64,000 nucleotides of DNA from Mytilus californianus (taxonomy: Eukaryota; Mollusca; Bivalvia; Mytilida; Mytilidae), in the NCBI RefSeq assembly GCF_021869535.1, contig NW_026262668.1, positions 15,174,348 through 15,238,347 on the forward strand. Reading direction: 5' to 3'. Below are positions 10,177 through 23,294 of the stretch, one piece after another (positions within the stretch are counted from its first letter, which is position 1; each line of letters begins with the position of its first letter). A program made the translations under genes and the position numbers. The notes beneath the pieces were generated by a model. That model searched no databases. It was not told the DNA's origin and was given only the letters and a program-made list of their open reading frames with translations.

Positions 10177-11639
10177 TTATACATTCCGATCCGCTATTGT
10201 GTGCTGCCTTATCACTTAATATAACTTATCAATTTATTTTATGGGAGTATCATGACGGGTGTCACATGCATGTGGAGAAGGATCTGCGTACCCTCCACGA
10301 GCACCTTAGATCACCCTAAGTTTTTGATGGGGGCGTCGTCAGGATTTCCTATGTAAACTTCGTCATAGTAAAACCTTGTCAAAAGAATATCAATATGCAT
10401 GTACCCCACACTTTGTGAATCCTGCACTGCATCATTAAATTGTTTTAAGGTATTTCAAATGACCAAACCGTTGTAAGTATTAGCAGTATTGGTTTTACTA
10501 AGTCGTACAAAGCAGGTACAGGTGTTTTCCTAGTTCTTTATGATTTTATGGCAAAGTTGAAAAAAATATGTAAATCATCGTTTTCCCTTTATATGAATGT
10601 TTTTGTTTTGCGGGCTGAATCGGTCAATGAAATTAGTCTTTATAATGGCTTCCCTAGTTTCACTTTCCCCCTGAGGTCATGTGCAATCGATCTATAACTG
10701 AGTCAAATCATAAGTCGCGTGCATACAGTTCCAAATGAGGTCGAATTATTGTCTTATAAGTCGATAAATAAATAAATAAATGTGCCAATATTTTGACAAA
10801 ATTGAACCGAACTGATTTCTCTTACCGATTTATTGTTTATGTCATTTTAATTTTGTTAGATTGCTGTCGCTCTAACGTAAATCATACATTTTCGTTTATT
10901 CATGCTTAGATAACGATTTTTACAAGTTGATAATTTTTTTGCCAAATTATAGTTGTCGCTCTTTGTTCTGCATTTTGAGAAGATTTAAATTTCCTACCAA
11001 CCAAAAGGCATGTTGTACTATAAAACAAAGAAATATTTAGGGAGAAACAGTTGATTTGTATAGACTTATAATGGTGGTTTTGATACACTATTCTGATATC
11101 GGTAGTCTTTTATTTTTTCCCTAATTTTTCTATCATCGTATGAGCTTTTCAATTGGTGTTTGAAAATACAAACACTGCACATACAATTGTATGGTCTAAA
11201 AAGTTACATTTGATAAATATTATACACATTATTTTTCTTTGCTTGATCAAATAAAGTCTCCAGTAATCCTACTTCTTTGTTGAGCGAACGGTCATGATAA
11301 AATTAATCTCTACTTCACAGTTCATTTTTGGGTCCTCTTCGCAGTCCTCGTTTAATCCAGGTCGATTTTTAACAACAACAAAAAAATAACAGCGGTCTTG
11401 AATCCATTTTTTATTGTAAAGGCTTCAAGGTTAAATTGCAAGATAAAACAATAATGTACATTGTCAGAAAATATGGCATCAGACCTTCGGGTTACACATG
11501 TTTGTTTCAATTTTTAAAAAGTAATATCTCCTTTATACAGTCCTTGTGTGGTGATTAAACACCAAGAAAACTAAGACTAGGATTTTTCCTTATAAAGTAA
11601 AAATATATCTCTCAAAGACTGACGTTGTTTTTATTTTGG
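10177..11639. other. Region downstream of the RING gene, no gene seen
   Basis: AT-rich sequence with an AAATAAATAAATAAAT microsatellite near 10765-10782 that could supply polyadenylation signals for the upstream gene. Short frames such as 10906-11088 (-) have no recognisable content. Confidence 0.5.
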
Positions 11640-12160
11640 TCCACAACCATTAGAATCTGCTACATAATATAAATATCTAGGTATTGTTGTCAACAATAAA
11701 GGTAAACTAATTATAGCAGTTGAAATCTTGCTGATAAAGAACATAAGACATATTTTCGAGGGGCCTGATGGGGGGGGGGGGGTCTCATCCCGATTCACGA
11801 GTTGATTTTTTTGTCAATCACGATTCACAGAAAATAAATTTCCATGATCACGGATCACGAAAATATAAAAAAAAAAATCTGTAGAAAAACGGATCACGAT
11901 AGCGAAAATGCACCGATCACGAAGAACGAAAATAACCCATCAGGCCCCTCATTTTCCGTGAAAACAAAATTACAATATTCTAACTATTGCAGTGGAAAAT
12001 TAGTGATACTTTTTGACTCGTTAATTTCACCTTTAATGACGTATGGGTCAGAAATTTTAATCTAGGAGACGGATTTATAAAAGTTTTTCAAAACTTGTTT
12101 CCGAATCCCATATTTGAATTTCATGTAACATTGTAATACTTTATTGTTGTAATTTTTCAT
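11640..12160 (+). mobile_element. Non-LTR retrotransposon (LINE) remnant, interrupted by a MITE
   Basis: A forward frame reads PQPLESATYYKYLGIVVNNK around 11641-11705, the usual sequence just after the RT core of LINEs. About 12000-12055 reads LVILFDSLISPLMTYGSEI, which matches the conserved FDSLI.P...YGSEI thumb motif. The two parts are split by the insertion at 11758-11950. No other RT motif and no endonuclease are present, so this is a dead fragment. Confidence 0.65.
11758..11950. mobile_element. 193-bp MITE with GAGGGGCCTGATGGG ends and 6-bp TSD
   Basis: Terminal inverted repeats GAGGGGCCTGATGGG and CCCATCAGGCCCCTC are flanked by ATTTTC at 11752-11757 and 11951-11956. The interior holds variants of GATCACGATTCACGA and a poly-G run at about 11769-11781. 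It interrupts the LINE remnant, so it inserted later. The ends and duplication length resemble the element at 27837-28094. Confidence 0.75.
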
Positions 12161-14047
12161 TAATAAATACTGTTTATACTAAATTTCAATCTCAGATTTT
12201 AACATATACCTAGAGACTGCAGACAAACTTCCATTTGAAAAGGTTCAGAATATGATTAAGAACAATGTTTTCCTCCTGATATGCATGTAATATTTGCCAC
12301 TGCATGCACGTTAAACACAATTACAGCATCAGCATAATCATCAACAGTACAACCAACAGCTGTATTTAGACGGTCGAACATTCAGGCCTTGTGGAAACTG
12401 TATGAGAAGAGGATGGCTGCGTTCATGTATATACCACAAGGTCTAATATTTAACCGCAACATTTGTAAGCATGCGCTTGTATAAGAAAGAACTCGTTGGG
12501 TAAATCGAAAAGAGTTTTAAAGCTCGAATAAAAAAGTTTACTAAAAATACCTGTAAAATAGAAAATAGTCAAGCGTCTGTATTTTTATCAAGGAAGACAA
12601 ATTTTAAATGCAAAAAACACAATTTCTTATTTTTTCTGACTGATGTAATCCCCAGGGTCAATAAGAATTTCCCAATTACTTGTCATAAAAAGGTGGACGA
12701 AATTCAAAGACACAAACAAGTCATTGTTATTTGCTGAACGTCTAGTGAAAAATATTTCACTTAATATACTCAGGACTAACTAACAAATTAACAATAACTA
12801 AACTAGGCACATTTAGGTCTGCAGAGTTGGTCGACCGGAAAGAAGGTCGAGAATTTTGTGGACTGTTACTAAAATAAGGGATGAGGGATGGATAGAGCAA
12901 AAATGTCAACAGTCAACCTACCGACCACTAATGAATTTTTTCAAGGGTGTTTAGAATGCAGAATGGATGAAACTCTCCCTACAGGATGAACCGGATTTAA
13001 CACCCATATTCCTATCGGACATGGTTGTGTATTTATGCATCCCTCAAACTGCCAAACAGACGCCCTTTGCTGGGTAGTTGTATCCAACATAAGCAAAACT
13101 TGGACGGAAAATTTGCGATCCCAGTGTACTTTCGGTGGAAGACACAAACAAACCATTCGGGATGACCGTTATGTGTACAACTAAAAGGTGTATCGTGTAG
13201 TGAAAGTCTTAGTCTGAGTAATCGTGTTGTCCTTGTCCTGTAATATAAATTTGATTGGCGCCTATAAAAAATACAAAAAAAAGCCGTACTAGTTGTCACA
13301 GCTATTTGTGATGGGATACAATCTAATTAAAATATAGACCTCTGAAAGTGAAACCTTTTATGGATTCCTCTCAGATCATATACGAGCACGCGAGTTAATA
13401 TGGATCAGAATTTTAATCAGAATTTTAATCAGATTAGATGTGATAGTTTATGTTCTAAGACTCAAGTGCGGATTATTGATATATCTTCTATTCATGTAAC
13501 CGAGTCAGCTGCCTCGGTAAAATAAAAAAAAATGAACAGACGAAAGAAAAAGAAACGTCATCGCGTCATCGTATTAACAACTTCCACCTTATGCAGCAGA
13601 CTCGTGCTATTCGCATTATTCATACTCATTGTGAAGAGCTACAAAATTATTCTAAATCCCCGATTAGTGTTTTCTTCTATCACTGGTTTGTGGAAAATCA
13701 CTTTTTATAGAGAGGGTTTTCGAACCCATCTTAAAACAATATCAGTCCAAGAAATTTACTTAGTTTATGTTAAAACTGACAAATTTGTTTGATCCTTCGC
13801 CAAGTTCATATTTTAAACAAAAGATCAAGCGCATAAGCCTGTCCAGTCTCTTTAGAGCACTGATATGATCATGAGGCCTGTTATTAACTTTTTTTTTCGT
13901 TTTGATTCAACATGCGCAGAAAATTTCTATAAATTGCGAGGCAAAGTTCAATTGCAAACCTTAACCGTACATCTATGACAGAAAATCAGCACTTAAACGA
14001 ATTGGCCATACGGCATATCCTCAAAGCACCGTATTGAATGCTAATAC
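12161..14047. other. Intergenic stretch, no gene seen
   Basis: Overlapping reverse frames at 12941-13299 and a forward frame at 13532-13792 lack motifs and have poor composition. Two direct copies of CAGAATTTTAATCAGA occur near 13406-13436. Confidence 0.45.
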
Positions 14048-15215
14048 CCCCATCACACTAGGACCACGATCCCGCTACGACCTCACAAGTTATGAAAAAT
14101 TTGAAGTCGTAGTAAGATCGTGGTGGACGTTGTAAAATCGTAGTAAGGACGTGCAAAGGTCTTCATGATTGTGGAGGTCCACTTCCAACTTTGAACATGC
14201 TAAAAACATTCATAGTGCATTCGTGGCCAAACTAGTCGTAGTAGAAGCGTAGGAAGGTCGTAGTAAGGACGTAATAAGGTCGGGATGGTCGTAGAAGCAT
14301 CGCATTTGAAACGATGTATAATCCGGAAGCAAATGGAAAAGATTCGCTGCGACCTTACTACAATTTCACTGCGACTATCCCGATTTCACTACGTCTTTAT
14401 TACGCTTCTACTACGATATTGATACGATTATACTACAATGTTGAAGACAATAGTACGCTGCTACTACGCACTTGTCGTTCTTAGTACGACATTACCACGA
14501 TACTACTACATCCTAGCCACGATAACTGCACGACTTCATTCTGCTGATATAAAAAAAACGGATGCAACAACTTCTATCTGTAGTTCAACTATGGACACAC
14601 ATGAGCAAAACTTCTCCACTTTCAACAGCCCTCACATCAATCTGTGATTCTATGGTGGGGACTGGGGCTGCGGGTTCATCTGCAACATTAGACTCTTCAT
14701 CCGAAACCTTCATATTTATTATATTTTGGATTAAATTAAAGGACTGACCCCGTCCTCTACCCCTACCTCCACTTTTAGCACCACAACCTCAAAGTGTTGT
14801 TAATACATTTGGCGGCATGTTTTCTCAAGGAAACAGGTGTGTAAAAGTCAAGATATTAATAGGGACGAAGAGCGCAGTGAAAACGTAGTGGAGTCGTGGT
14901 TCGATCGTAGAAGACTCGTATTGAGATCGTATTGCGATCGGGAAGGTCTTGGTAGAAGCGTGCAGCGATCGTATATAAGTCGCAATAAGGTCTTATTATA
15001 AACATAGCAATCTAGCGTGACAAGATCTTAACTAGAACGTGTTACTATTCGTAGCAGGATCTTATCAGGGTCATAGCAAGGTCGTGGTATGAACGTGAAG
15101 ACTATGAAATATTGAATATTCAAGCAGACCATACTACGATCTCGCCGCTATATATATCTTATTTTTTTTATAGATCGTAGTGGGATCTTCATGGTCTTGG
15201 TTTAGTGTGATGGGG
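14048..15215. mobile_element. 1.17-kb element with CCCCATCACACTA ends and TCGTAGTA-rich body
   Basis: The ends CCCCATCACACTA (14048-14060) and TAGTGTGATGGGG (15203-15215) are exact inverted repeats. Both end regions (to about 14540 and from about 14860) are packed with variants of GTCGTAGTAAGG and their complements (CCTTACTACGAC), giving many short palindromic pairs. The central 14540-14860 is different, unique-looking DNA. I could not identify a target duplication and no transposase is visible. It is probably a non-autonomous DNA transposon. Confidence 0.6.
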
Positions 15216-18200
15216 CTTTGATTTTAGAAAATCTACAAGAAATGGCGCGTTTTGCTAAAGATGTGATGGTCTTAAAAAGTTAGCATCAGTTTGCTCAATA
15301 TTGCAAGTTTTAATTTTAATATTTGCCACGCTTTTATTGTTTCTTCAATTATCACTTGCCATCAAACCTTCGGGTTCGTTTGGATTCTGGTTGACAGAAC
15401 AATTGAATCTGATGTCTCGTTGGCAAAAATGCCACATCTTCTTATTCTTTTATATATTAAGTGCCTGTCTTTGTAAGAATCAGGCAATTTTGAAAAAAAT
15501 CAAAACGTGGCCGAAAAAAACCCACCGACCTAACAATCCTATTTTGAAGACACCCTCATTCTAAATTAGAAATGGTTGGTCTTTCATTTCTGCGTGCTTG
15601 GTAATTCGAGAAATCTCTAGATAACTTTTGGTTAGAATGATAGCAAATTATGGAGTAAGCTCCCCTTAATTGTTAATTTCTAGTGCATTTCAACCAAATT
15701 ATATCTTGAATTACTAGAACAGGAAAAGGAAACGAATGTTATATTCTTGAACCATTATATATTTTGAACATAAAGTAATATCAACTTGATTGGGTTTTTG
15801 TTTTACATGTTTTCACCATTGCCTTATTCTTAGGCAGATTGTCACTTAAAAGCTACTTTGGAATATATATACATTGTACTAGAAATGAATTATTTCTGAA
15901 TTTACACTTAGTAAGGATTGATCGTGATGTCAGAATTAATGAAACTTTAAAGTTTTTTTCAGGTGATGACGACCAGAGATGAAACCTTTTGTGAAATTGT
16001 GTAGTTAGACACCAGTGCATGATTGAACATATCAATCAGTTATAGTTCTGATGAATTTGTTTCCCGTAGATCTATATAAAAAATCAGTACATAGGTCCCT
16101 AATCAAAATTCCTAAAATCTGGTCTACTGAAATATCAAAATAAAACAATATTATATATAATTGAATTTTACATGAAATTTAGATCATATCTGAATTAGTA
16201 ACAAAACATATAAAAATACATCCTAATTTTATTGAAATTTTACAAGTGTCAACCGTTATCAGTTACAGTTCAAAGTAAAATTGGTAACAATAATCAAATT
16301 TAATATAATTTAATAAAATACTATGTGGAAAATTACATTTTTCTTTGTTAGAAAAACTGACATTTAGCCTTGTATTTTCAAAACTATTGTGTTTCTTGAA
16401 GTTTTCTTATTAATAAAATAATATTTTCCTTTGACAAGTGAAATACAGATAATTTTTTAGTCACTCCACAAAATTCATAATTATATTTTAAAAATATAAA
16501 ACTTGATAAAATTGACTCAATTTAATGGTATTACACACTTTTGATGGGGTTAAATTAACAAGATAGAAATCTGAAATGTTTCTTTTAACTTACATTTCTA
16601 TAAAAGATTTAAACGTATTGAAAAAGTTAATGAGAAAATTGATGTTAAGATTAGCAAATCAACGTTTTTATCGGATTTCATGGGTTGTTAGGTGTACTAC
16701 TGTTATCTACAATAATGTCTGGACTAAATTGTGGATTGTAGTATCCTACAGTGTTTTTTTCATAGTCGAATCTAGACAGAACAGTCAGCGAAACTGTGAC
16801 TCTTGTACTAATCGTCTTGCTATACAAATGACCTGCATTTTGACATTGCAAATTATTTATAGTTTATTTGTAATTAAAAAGACAATATCTACTCGACTAT
16901 AAAATGTATGGGTTCTTTTCATAATAAAATCTTACTTACGAAAGAACAAAAGAAGTTCGTTCTTAATCTGTAGCATTCACTGCATAGTCAGCTGACTGTA
17001 AATCTATTATAAATTATCTGGATTTTGTGTGTCTGTTAACAAAAAAAGTAACATGACGCGAATCCAAGCCTTAATGTCAGGAGAGCGACGTTAATAATTT
17101 GGGTGCTTGAAGCGAGGCGATTTTTTAAACATTTTTGATGCCAATAATAGTATTAATCCGACGCACGTGCACCTCTTTGATTCCGTCCCTGTTTACAGTA
17201 CAACATTTACTAAACTTATATGCATGTAGCTAAATTCACACTAGCGCACATCCAAGTTTCACGAGAAGAGCTTAACTTGAAATGTACCTCGAGCTCTACT
17301 GATTTTAAAAAGGTCTACATATTACAGAAAAATAAATTTATATTAAATATAAAAGTGATTACACATGATTGTGTTATAATTGTTCGTACTTTAATTATTT
17401 TACTTTCCGTTTTGTAGACTCTTTGTGGATTTCAACGTCAAATGATCAATTATAACAGATTAATGAGTGCCTTTGATAATTCAAGTTTTTGACTTTACCA
17501 CAGACTACACGTAGATTTCAGTCGCTTTATAAAATTTATATGCTGATCTCATAGATAACAAATCACTTAACCCAACATAGAAATATAACACTTCGGGTTC
17601 CTACGAACATTACTGTTTATCTGAAGAGAACATCTTACTTGGACACATTAGGATTTAGACAATATTTTTAAAAATGACAAAGGTACGGATCTGCATCATT
17701 TATAGCTTATAAAGTATTTAATACCTTAAAGAAAAAGGATAAAAGGCATAATCTGATAGCTGTTTACTCAAATCATTTGAAATTTTACCCGGAACAGATT
17801 GTACGGCTAGTTCTATCAACGATTACGATAAATATGCAAACACCAATTAGGCAGGTGACTTTTTTTTCATCTAACGACTTAAAATGAAACATTATTCATC
17901 CATACTTTCCATTTTCGCTACTATGATCTTTTAGAAATGTGCTTGTTTTAAAGACCATCCACGCGACTTGATACATACATCTGTGAATAAGTATCGCACC
18001 ACCCTGTTTTTTTCTCACAAACCAATATAATATAACATATTATATTATTTATGACCCCGAAGTGTTTGGCTTTTATATGAACTATCTGTTCGTATCCGTT
18101 TTCACAGAATCTGAGATGCTTCAATAACAATCTTTTCATTAACCTTAAACCTAACTATAACTTAGAAGTTTTACCAACATATAAACTTTGAATCTTAACT

Positions 18201-19469
18201 ACAAAGAAGCAACACAATTATATGCAAATTACTTTGTATTCAAAAGTCTAAACTATTAAAACTTCAATGTATGCTTAATACTTTAACTGACTCCGAGAAC
18301 TTATTTGTCAAACTTTAACCTTTGAGAAACTAAATGAACCGAGATCCAATCTTCCAAACCAAAAGTTCTTGAGACACCTAGTCTCTGAAACACATAAGTC
18401 ACTAGTAGTAGACAATCACAAGCTATCTGTTCGAGGGACTGCGACCATTCCCGTTAAAAATTACAGTTTCGGAACAACCCGGTGTCTTGCAGCTATCGTA
18501 AAGACTTCTAAACTGCTTGCTTCAAACCGCAAGCTTTCAACTTGAACTTATTGGTTTACTAACTTCTCAGTTAAATTTCCTGGTATTCACTTTCCGATGC
18601 TTAACCATCAACAGCCAAATAACAAATAAACGAACTCGCTAACTGTATCGGTGTTCTTATATACCAATAGCGCGGACCTCAAAGAGAGCACCCTAGCAAC
18701 AACGCGTCTCATAGCAAGGTATCAAAGATAATTTTTAGGAATAATTTTCAATGAAGTTTTCGTTAATGTATTGTTCAAACGGGTAATTTATAACGGATTA
18801 CAATTAAACAATGAACTACAAATACTGTATTATGCTTAAACTGCAATTCTGTCACAATATGTTTAATTTTGGAAGCTTACAAGTAGAAACGTTCAATATA
18901 ACAATTATTTTGTATGGAAAATGAGAATATGTGTCAATGGTTACAATAAACATGACAATGCCAAATACCGAATGAAACTACCATTCACACAATTCACCGA
19001 TGCTAAACGTCTTCTAATTCATTAGATCAAACGATGCCTTTGTGTTATGGTAGCCTTTACCATTCCGGCTGCAAACCTTGGGCTAGTTCTGAACTAGCGG
19101 TAATCTCTCTCGTAGCACGACGACTAATTATGCCCCAGATATGTCTCAAGCTTTGCACCAGTAATGGCAAAGACTACTACAACAACAAATTTAACGTTTG
19201 GACCATGGAATGTGAAGATTGTAAGCATCGGCAATTCGTGTGAACAGTGGTTTTACTCGGCATTGAACATTCTTGCATTTATTGTTAACACTGACACATA
19301 TTCTCGTTATTTAACTTTTTTACTCGTTAGAACCCATAGTTAAACATTGACATTTTTAGCACCCATGTCATCCTCTTGCTTTATAAAAATTGTATTTAAT
19401 TATACTAGTATTCATTATTATTTATCTTGTACCTTTTTATTTTATATATGCCTGTGGTCTAGTCAATTA
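15216..19469. other. Long intergenic stretch, no gene seen
   Basis: About 4.2 kb of very AT-rich DNA. Several frames of 60-108 codons exist (for example 16576-16902 +), but none has a recognisable domain or splice support. A segment near 17985-18065 resembles one near 20848-20920 in inverted orientation (GTCATAAATAATATAATATG and relatives), so at least part is repeat-derived. Confidence 0.45.
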
Positions 19470-20822
19470 CAGAACTAAAATCAGCAAAGACCCATCGAAA
19501 CAACATCTGATACACAAATTAATTATACTTTTAGATATTTGGATGATATTTTGGCTCTCAATAATGACGACTTCAGTATGTATACTAAAGAAATTTATCC
19601 TGTTGAACTTACTTTAAATAAAGCTAATACTAACAATGACCACTGGCCTTTCATCGATCTTGATATCTATATCATTAATGGAAAGCTTAATACTAAAATA
19701 TATGATAAAAGAGATGATTTTTTCATTTCCTATCGTTAATTATCCATTTTTAGATGGTGACGTTCCCTTGTCACCATCTTACGGTGTTTATATATCTCAA
19801 CTTGTACGATTCGCTCGTGTATGTAACAATGTTTTAGATTTTAACGAGAGAAATTTATGTATTACTGAAAAATTATTACACCAGGGTTTTCGATATCTCA
19901 AAACATTTACTAAATTTTATCATCGGTATAAGGACATCATTCGTAAATATAGCTCAACATGCAGACTTCTTATACGTTCAGGTATTTCACATCCAATTTT
20001 TTATGGAAATGTTCTTTATAAAGCACAAAAATGTCAGTATTTACCTCTGAAGCTAACAAAACCTTTAAATAGACTTATTAAGAAGGGATATAGTTACGAT
20101 ACTGTTGTCAGGTCATTAAAGATTGCATATTTTGGCGTTAATATTGATTCACTTATAGGGTCTTTGCATCGGCACTAAACACATTTATTTAAAAACCAGT
20201 TTTTGGCATGACACGGGTTATGTTCTTCTCATATATGTTATGATGGTATGATACTAAACCCCTAACGGGAAGGATTGTGCCTGATATTCATATGATGAAG
20301 ACATAATCTTTCAATCAGTTTAATTGAAGTCTGGAGCTGGCATGTCAGTTAACTGCTAGTAGTCTGTTGTTATTTATGTATTATTGTCATTTTGTTTATT
20401 TTCTTTGGTTACATCTTCTGACATCAGACTCGGACTTCTCTTGAACTGAATTTTAATGTGCGTATTGTTATGCGTTTACTTTTCTACATTGGCTAGAGGT
20501 ATAGGGGGAGGGTTGAGATCTCATAAACATGTTTAACCCCGCCGCATTTTTGCGCCTGTCCCAAGTCAGGAGCCTCTAGCCTTTGTTAGTCTTGTATTAT
20601 TTTTAATTTTAGTTTCTTGTGTACAATTTGGAGTTTAGAATGGCGTTCATTATCACTGAACTAGTATATATATTTGTTTAGGGGGCAGCTGAAGGACGCC
20701 TCCGGGTGCGGGAATTTCTCGCTGCATTGAAGACCTGTTGGTGACCTTCTGCTGTTGTCTGTTCTATGGTCGGGTTGTTGTCTCTTTGACACATTCCCCA
20801 TTTCCATTCTCAATTTTATTAA
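19470..20822 (+). mobile_element. Penelope-like retroelement copy B, 5'-truncated
   Basis: The copy starts abruptly just before the ISKDPSKQHLI segment and runs through the RT C-terminus and a full 3' UTR ending CATTTCCATTCTCAATTTTA. The UTR carries the GAGGTATAGGGGGAGGGTTG and GTTTAACCCCGCCGCATTTT blocks also present in copy A. It is colinear with copy C from about 40700 onward. Confidence 0.75.
19478..20178 (+). pseudogene. Reverse transcriptase C-terminal pseudogene of copy B
   Basis: Coding sequence equivalent to copy C from ISKDPSKQHLI to the stop after GSLHRH is spread over three frames. A frameshift near 19525 precedes the DDILALNN catalytic segment, and an extra T near 19723 shifts out of the KIYDKRDDF segment. 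From about 19726 the frame is open to 20178 and matches copy A closely. The upstream RT palm motifs are missing, so the copy is inactive. Confidence 0.75.
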
Positions 20823-21884
20823 TTACAGAACTGCATACTTTATATACTTTTGGAGCCATAAATAATATTTCATATTATAATATTTTGGTATGTGAGGTAA
20901 ATCAAGGTGATTCTATTCTTTTTTTCCAGGTGTATATAATATCTTTTTATGTATTGAAAAGAGGCGCTGCAACTGAAGGTGGCTATACGCTTAAATGTAT
21001 ACTGCAATCGGCTATTTTACTGTTCTGATAAATTTCTTACATACCCCTGCTCTCAATATCTGACAAATCAAGTCTCCGCGTGGTAAATAAAAAAATGCCG
21101 ACACGCATCTGTCATGATGTAAAATAAACCAATTAAAAACATTTAAAAAATTATCTAGTGAGAGGCACAATTGCGTGGTTTGATAAAGAATTTATGATTG
21201 CTTCCACTTCTACTAAGTTGTTTAGGTGGAGATGCTAGTGTAAAATGTCTACCCTCATTTGTCATGTTGCAACAAGATGATAAAAGTTATTTCTTTACTA
21301 GAAATCCCTAAAAGCAATCCGATATAACTGGACGATGAAGATGATAATATGATTTAAGTAATACTAAAGGTAATTAAGAGAGATAATAACAATTACATTA
21401 GTTAATGAAGAATTTCTTAAATTTTGAAAATAAATTCCAGTAGGTATGACAACATCCCGCTTTTATTGTGAGCGAAAGGTTAAATTCTTATTACGTTAGT
21501 ACGTCCATACTGTGTACCTGTATTTAAACCATCAACTAGGTTTAACTGAACACCATCAACTAAACCATGAACTGAACATCTCTTTTTAAATCGTGAACTA
21601 AATTTCACTTCTCAGAATCATTAATATCTAATGACATTGTGCGCCTCATTTTCCATCTTTTTAGTCCAATTTTATATGAGTTCATATGGTTAAACACGAA
21701 CATTGGCATATATACTAAAGGGGTTGGGCATCTCGGACATGCCTCGCAGTGACTGGAATCTTAATCCAAGAGTGCGTTAAACTTTCCCGATCTTGTATTC
21801 TTTATCTATTCTCTACATTTATTTATTCATTTGAACTTTCAACTGTTCTGACAAAGAATTTTAAGATTCAAAATGAATGCAAGA
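20823..21884. other. Intergenic stretch, no gene seen
   Basis: AT-rich DNA between retroelement copy B and the 42-bp array. The first 100 bases include the ATAAATAATATTTCATATTA segment shared with 17985-18065. No open frame is convincing. Confidence 0.45.
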
Positions 21885-22304
21885 CTGGGTAATCTCAGAC
21901 ACCATGGAGTAATTACCTCCTCAGAACTGGGTAATCTCAGACACCATGGAATAATTACCTCCTCAGAACTGGGTAATCTCAGACACCATGGAGTAATTAC
22001 CTCCTCAGAACTGGGTAATCTCAGACACCATGGAGTAATTACCTCCTCAGAACTGGGTAATCTCAGACACCATGGAGTAATTACCTCCTCAGAACTGGGT
22101 AATCTCAGACACCATGGAGTAATTACCTCCTCAGAACTGGGTAATCTCAGACACCATGGAGTAATTACCTTCTCAGAACTGGGTAATCTCAGACACCATG
22201 GAGTAATTACCTCCTCAGAACTGGGTAATCTCAGACACCATGGAGTAATTACCTCCTCAGAACTGGGTAATCTCAGACACCATGGAGTAATTACCTCCTC
22301 AGAT
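21885..22304 (+). repeat. 42-bp minisatellite, ten near-identical copies
   Basis: The unit begins CTGGGTAATCTCAGACACCA and ends with GAGTAATTACCTCCTCAGAA. Ten copies fit exactly into 420 bp with only three or so substitutions, which implies recent expansion or homogenisation. Because 42 is a multiple of three, the array is open in one frame on each strand (145 codons forward, 176 reverse). The forward peptide repeat is LGNLRHHGVITSSE. Each unit contains GGTAAT and ATTACC arms around a CCATGG core. I see no gene context to support translation. Confidence 0.9.
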
Positions 22305-22464
22305 AATTGAAATTTAACCTTCAGTTGTCTTGTAGTTCCTGGTCCTACATTATCCTCGATGTTTCGCAATATGTATTTTTCGTATTGATATAACGTGGGG
22401 AGCTTGGCTCAGTTTTATTGTAGTTTTGATTACTCCAATAAAAACATAAGAATATGTTGTATTA

Positions 22465-22620
22465 TTACCAATGAGATACCTGTTGTAACTCTCCACCAGA
22501 GATCAAAAGATCTCGAAGTTAACATCTATAGGTCACCATACGACCTTCAACAATGAGCAAAACCCATGTCGCGTAGTAAGCTTTAAAAGACATCGAAATG
22601 ACAAAACAATTCAAACTTGT
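22465..22620 (-). repeat. 3'-tail fragment of a Penelope-like or related retroelement
   Basis: The block with ACTCTCCACCAGAGATCAAA, CGACCTTCAACAATGAGCAA and ACAAAACAATTCAAAC matches the 3' region of copy E (46855-47000) in the same orientation. No coding part is attached. Confidence 0.6.
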
Positions 22621-23294
22621 TGTTTGTTAAGCTATTTAAAACTTACTCTGAGAATACAAATTTTACCAATATGTACATAACAGTGTGAAATATAAATTGG
22701 ACATAACGTGAAGGTGTAGTGCAAACAAAAACAAAATCAGAATCCATTAATACTGATAAATTTTTTGAAGAATTTTTCAAACGATTAAAATCGGAACAAA
22801 TTGTATATAGTTATGACCTTCTTGACTTCGTACGACCACTATACCCATCAAAGCTGTGGGCCGTATGTTTGAGGGTACAAGGTGTGTCAATGCGTTGTTT
22901 CACGGGTAGGTAAGTACATGTGAGGTCACGAGTTCTTCAACATTATAATTAGAAACGGACACACGATTATCACGGATTCAATAGACTTCGATTCCGATGC
23001 ATTATATTTTTACTCATTTAAGACAGGTGAAATACAGGTACAGTAATGATCGGTCTTCCCTCTGTCTGTATCACTATGCTCAACTCTTTGCATATCAAGG
23101 CTTTGTGACATCCTGTATGTTGACTCGGCCTTAATAACTTTGATCCTGACTTGTAACCGACGTCATAATGTAAAAACCGACGTCGATAAGATTGATCCGA
23201 ACTTATCAATTCCACTTACGGTTTATACAGAAAAAACTTATTTCTATCTTCAATGCACAAATTACATTTTGTAAAATCCAATATTTAATTATCA
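22621..23294. other. Intergenic stretch, no gene seen
   Basis: No supportable gene. A forward frame at 22719-22913 has the look of a partial coding segment (TDKFFEEFFKRLKSEQIVYS) but no recognised domain. Confidence 0.4.

Noticed and set aside
21839..22369. Overlapping 145- and 176-codon frames on both strands as genes
   Set aside because: They are by-products of a 42-bp tandem array whose unit length is a multiple of three. There is no domain, signal or splice context.
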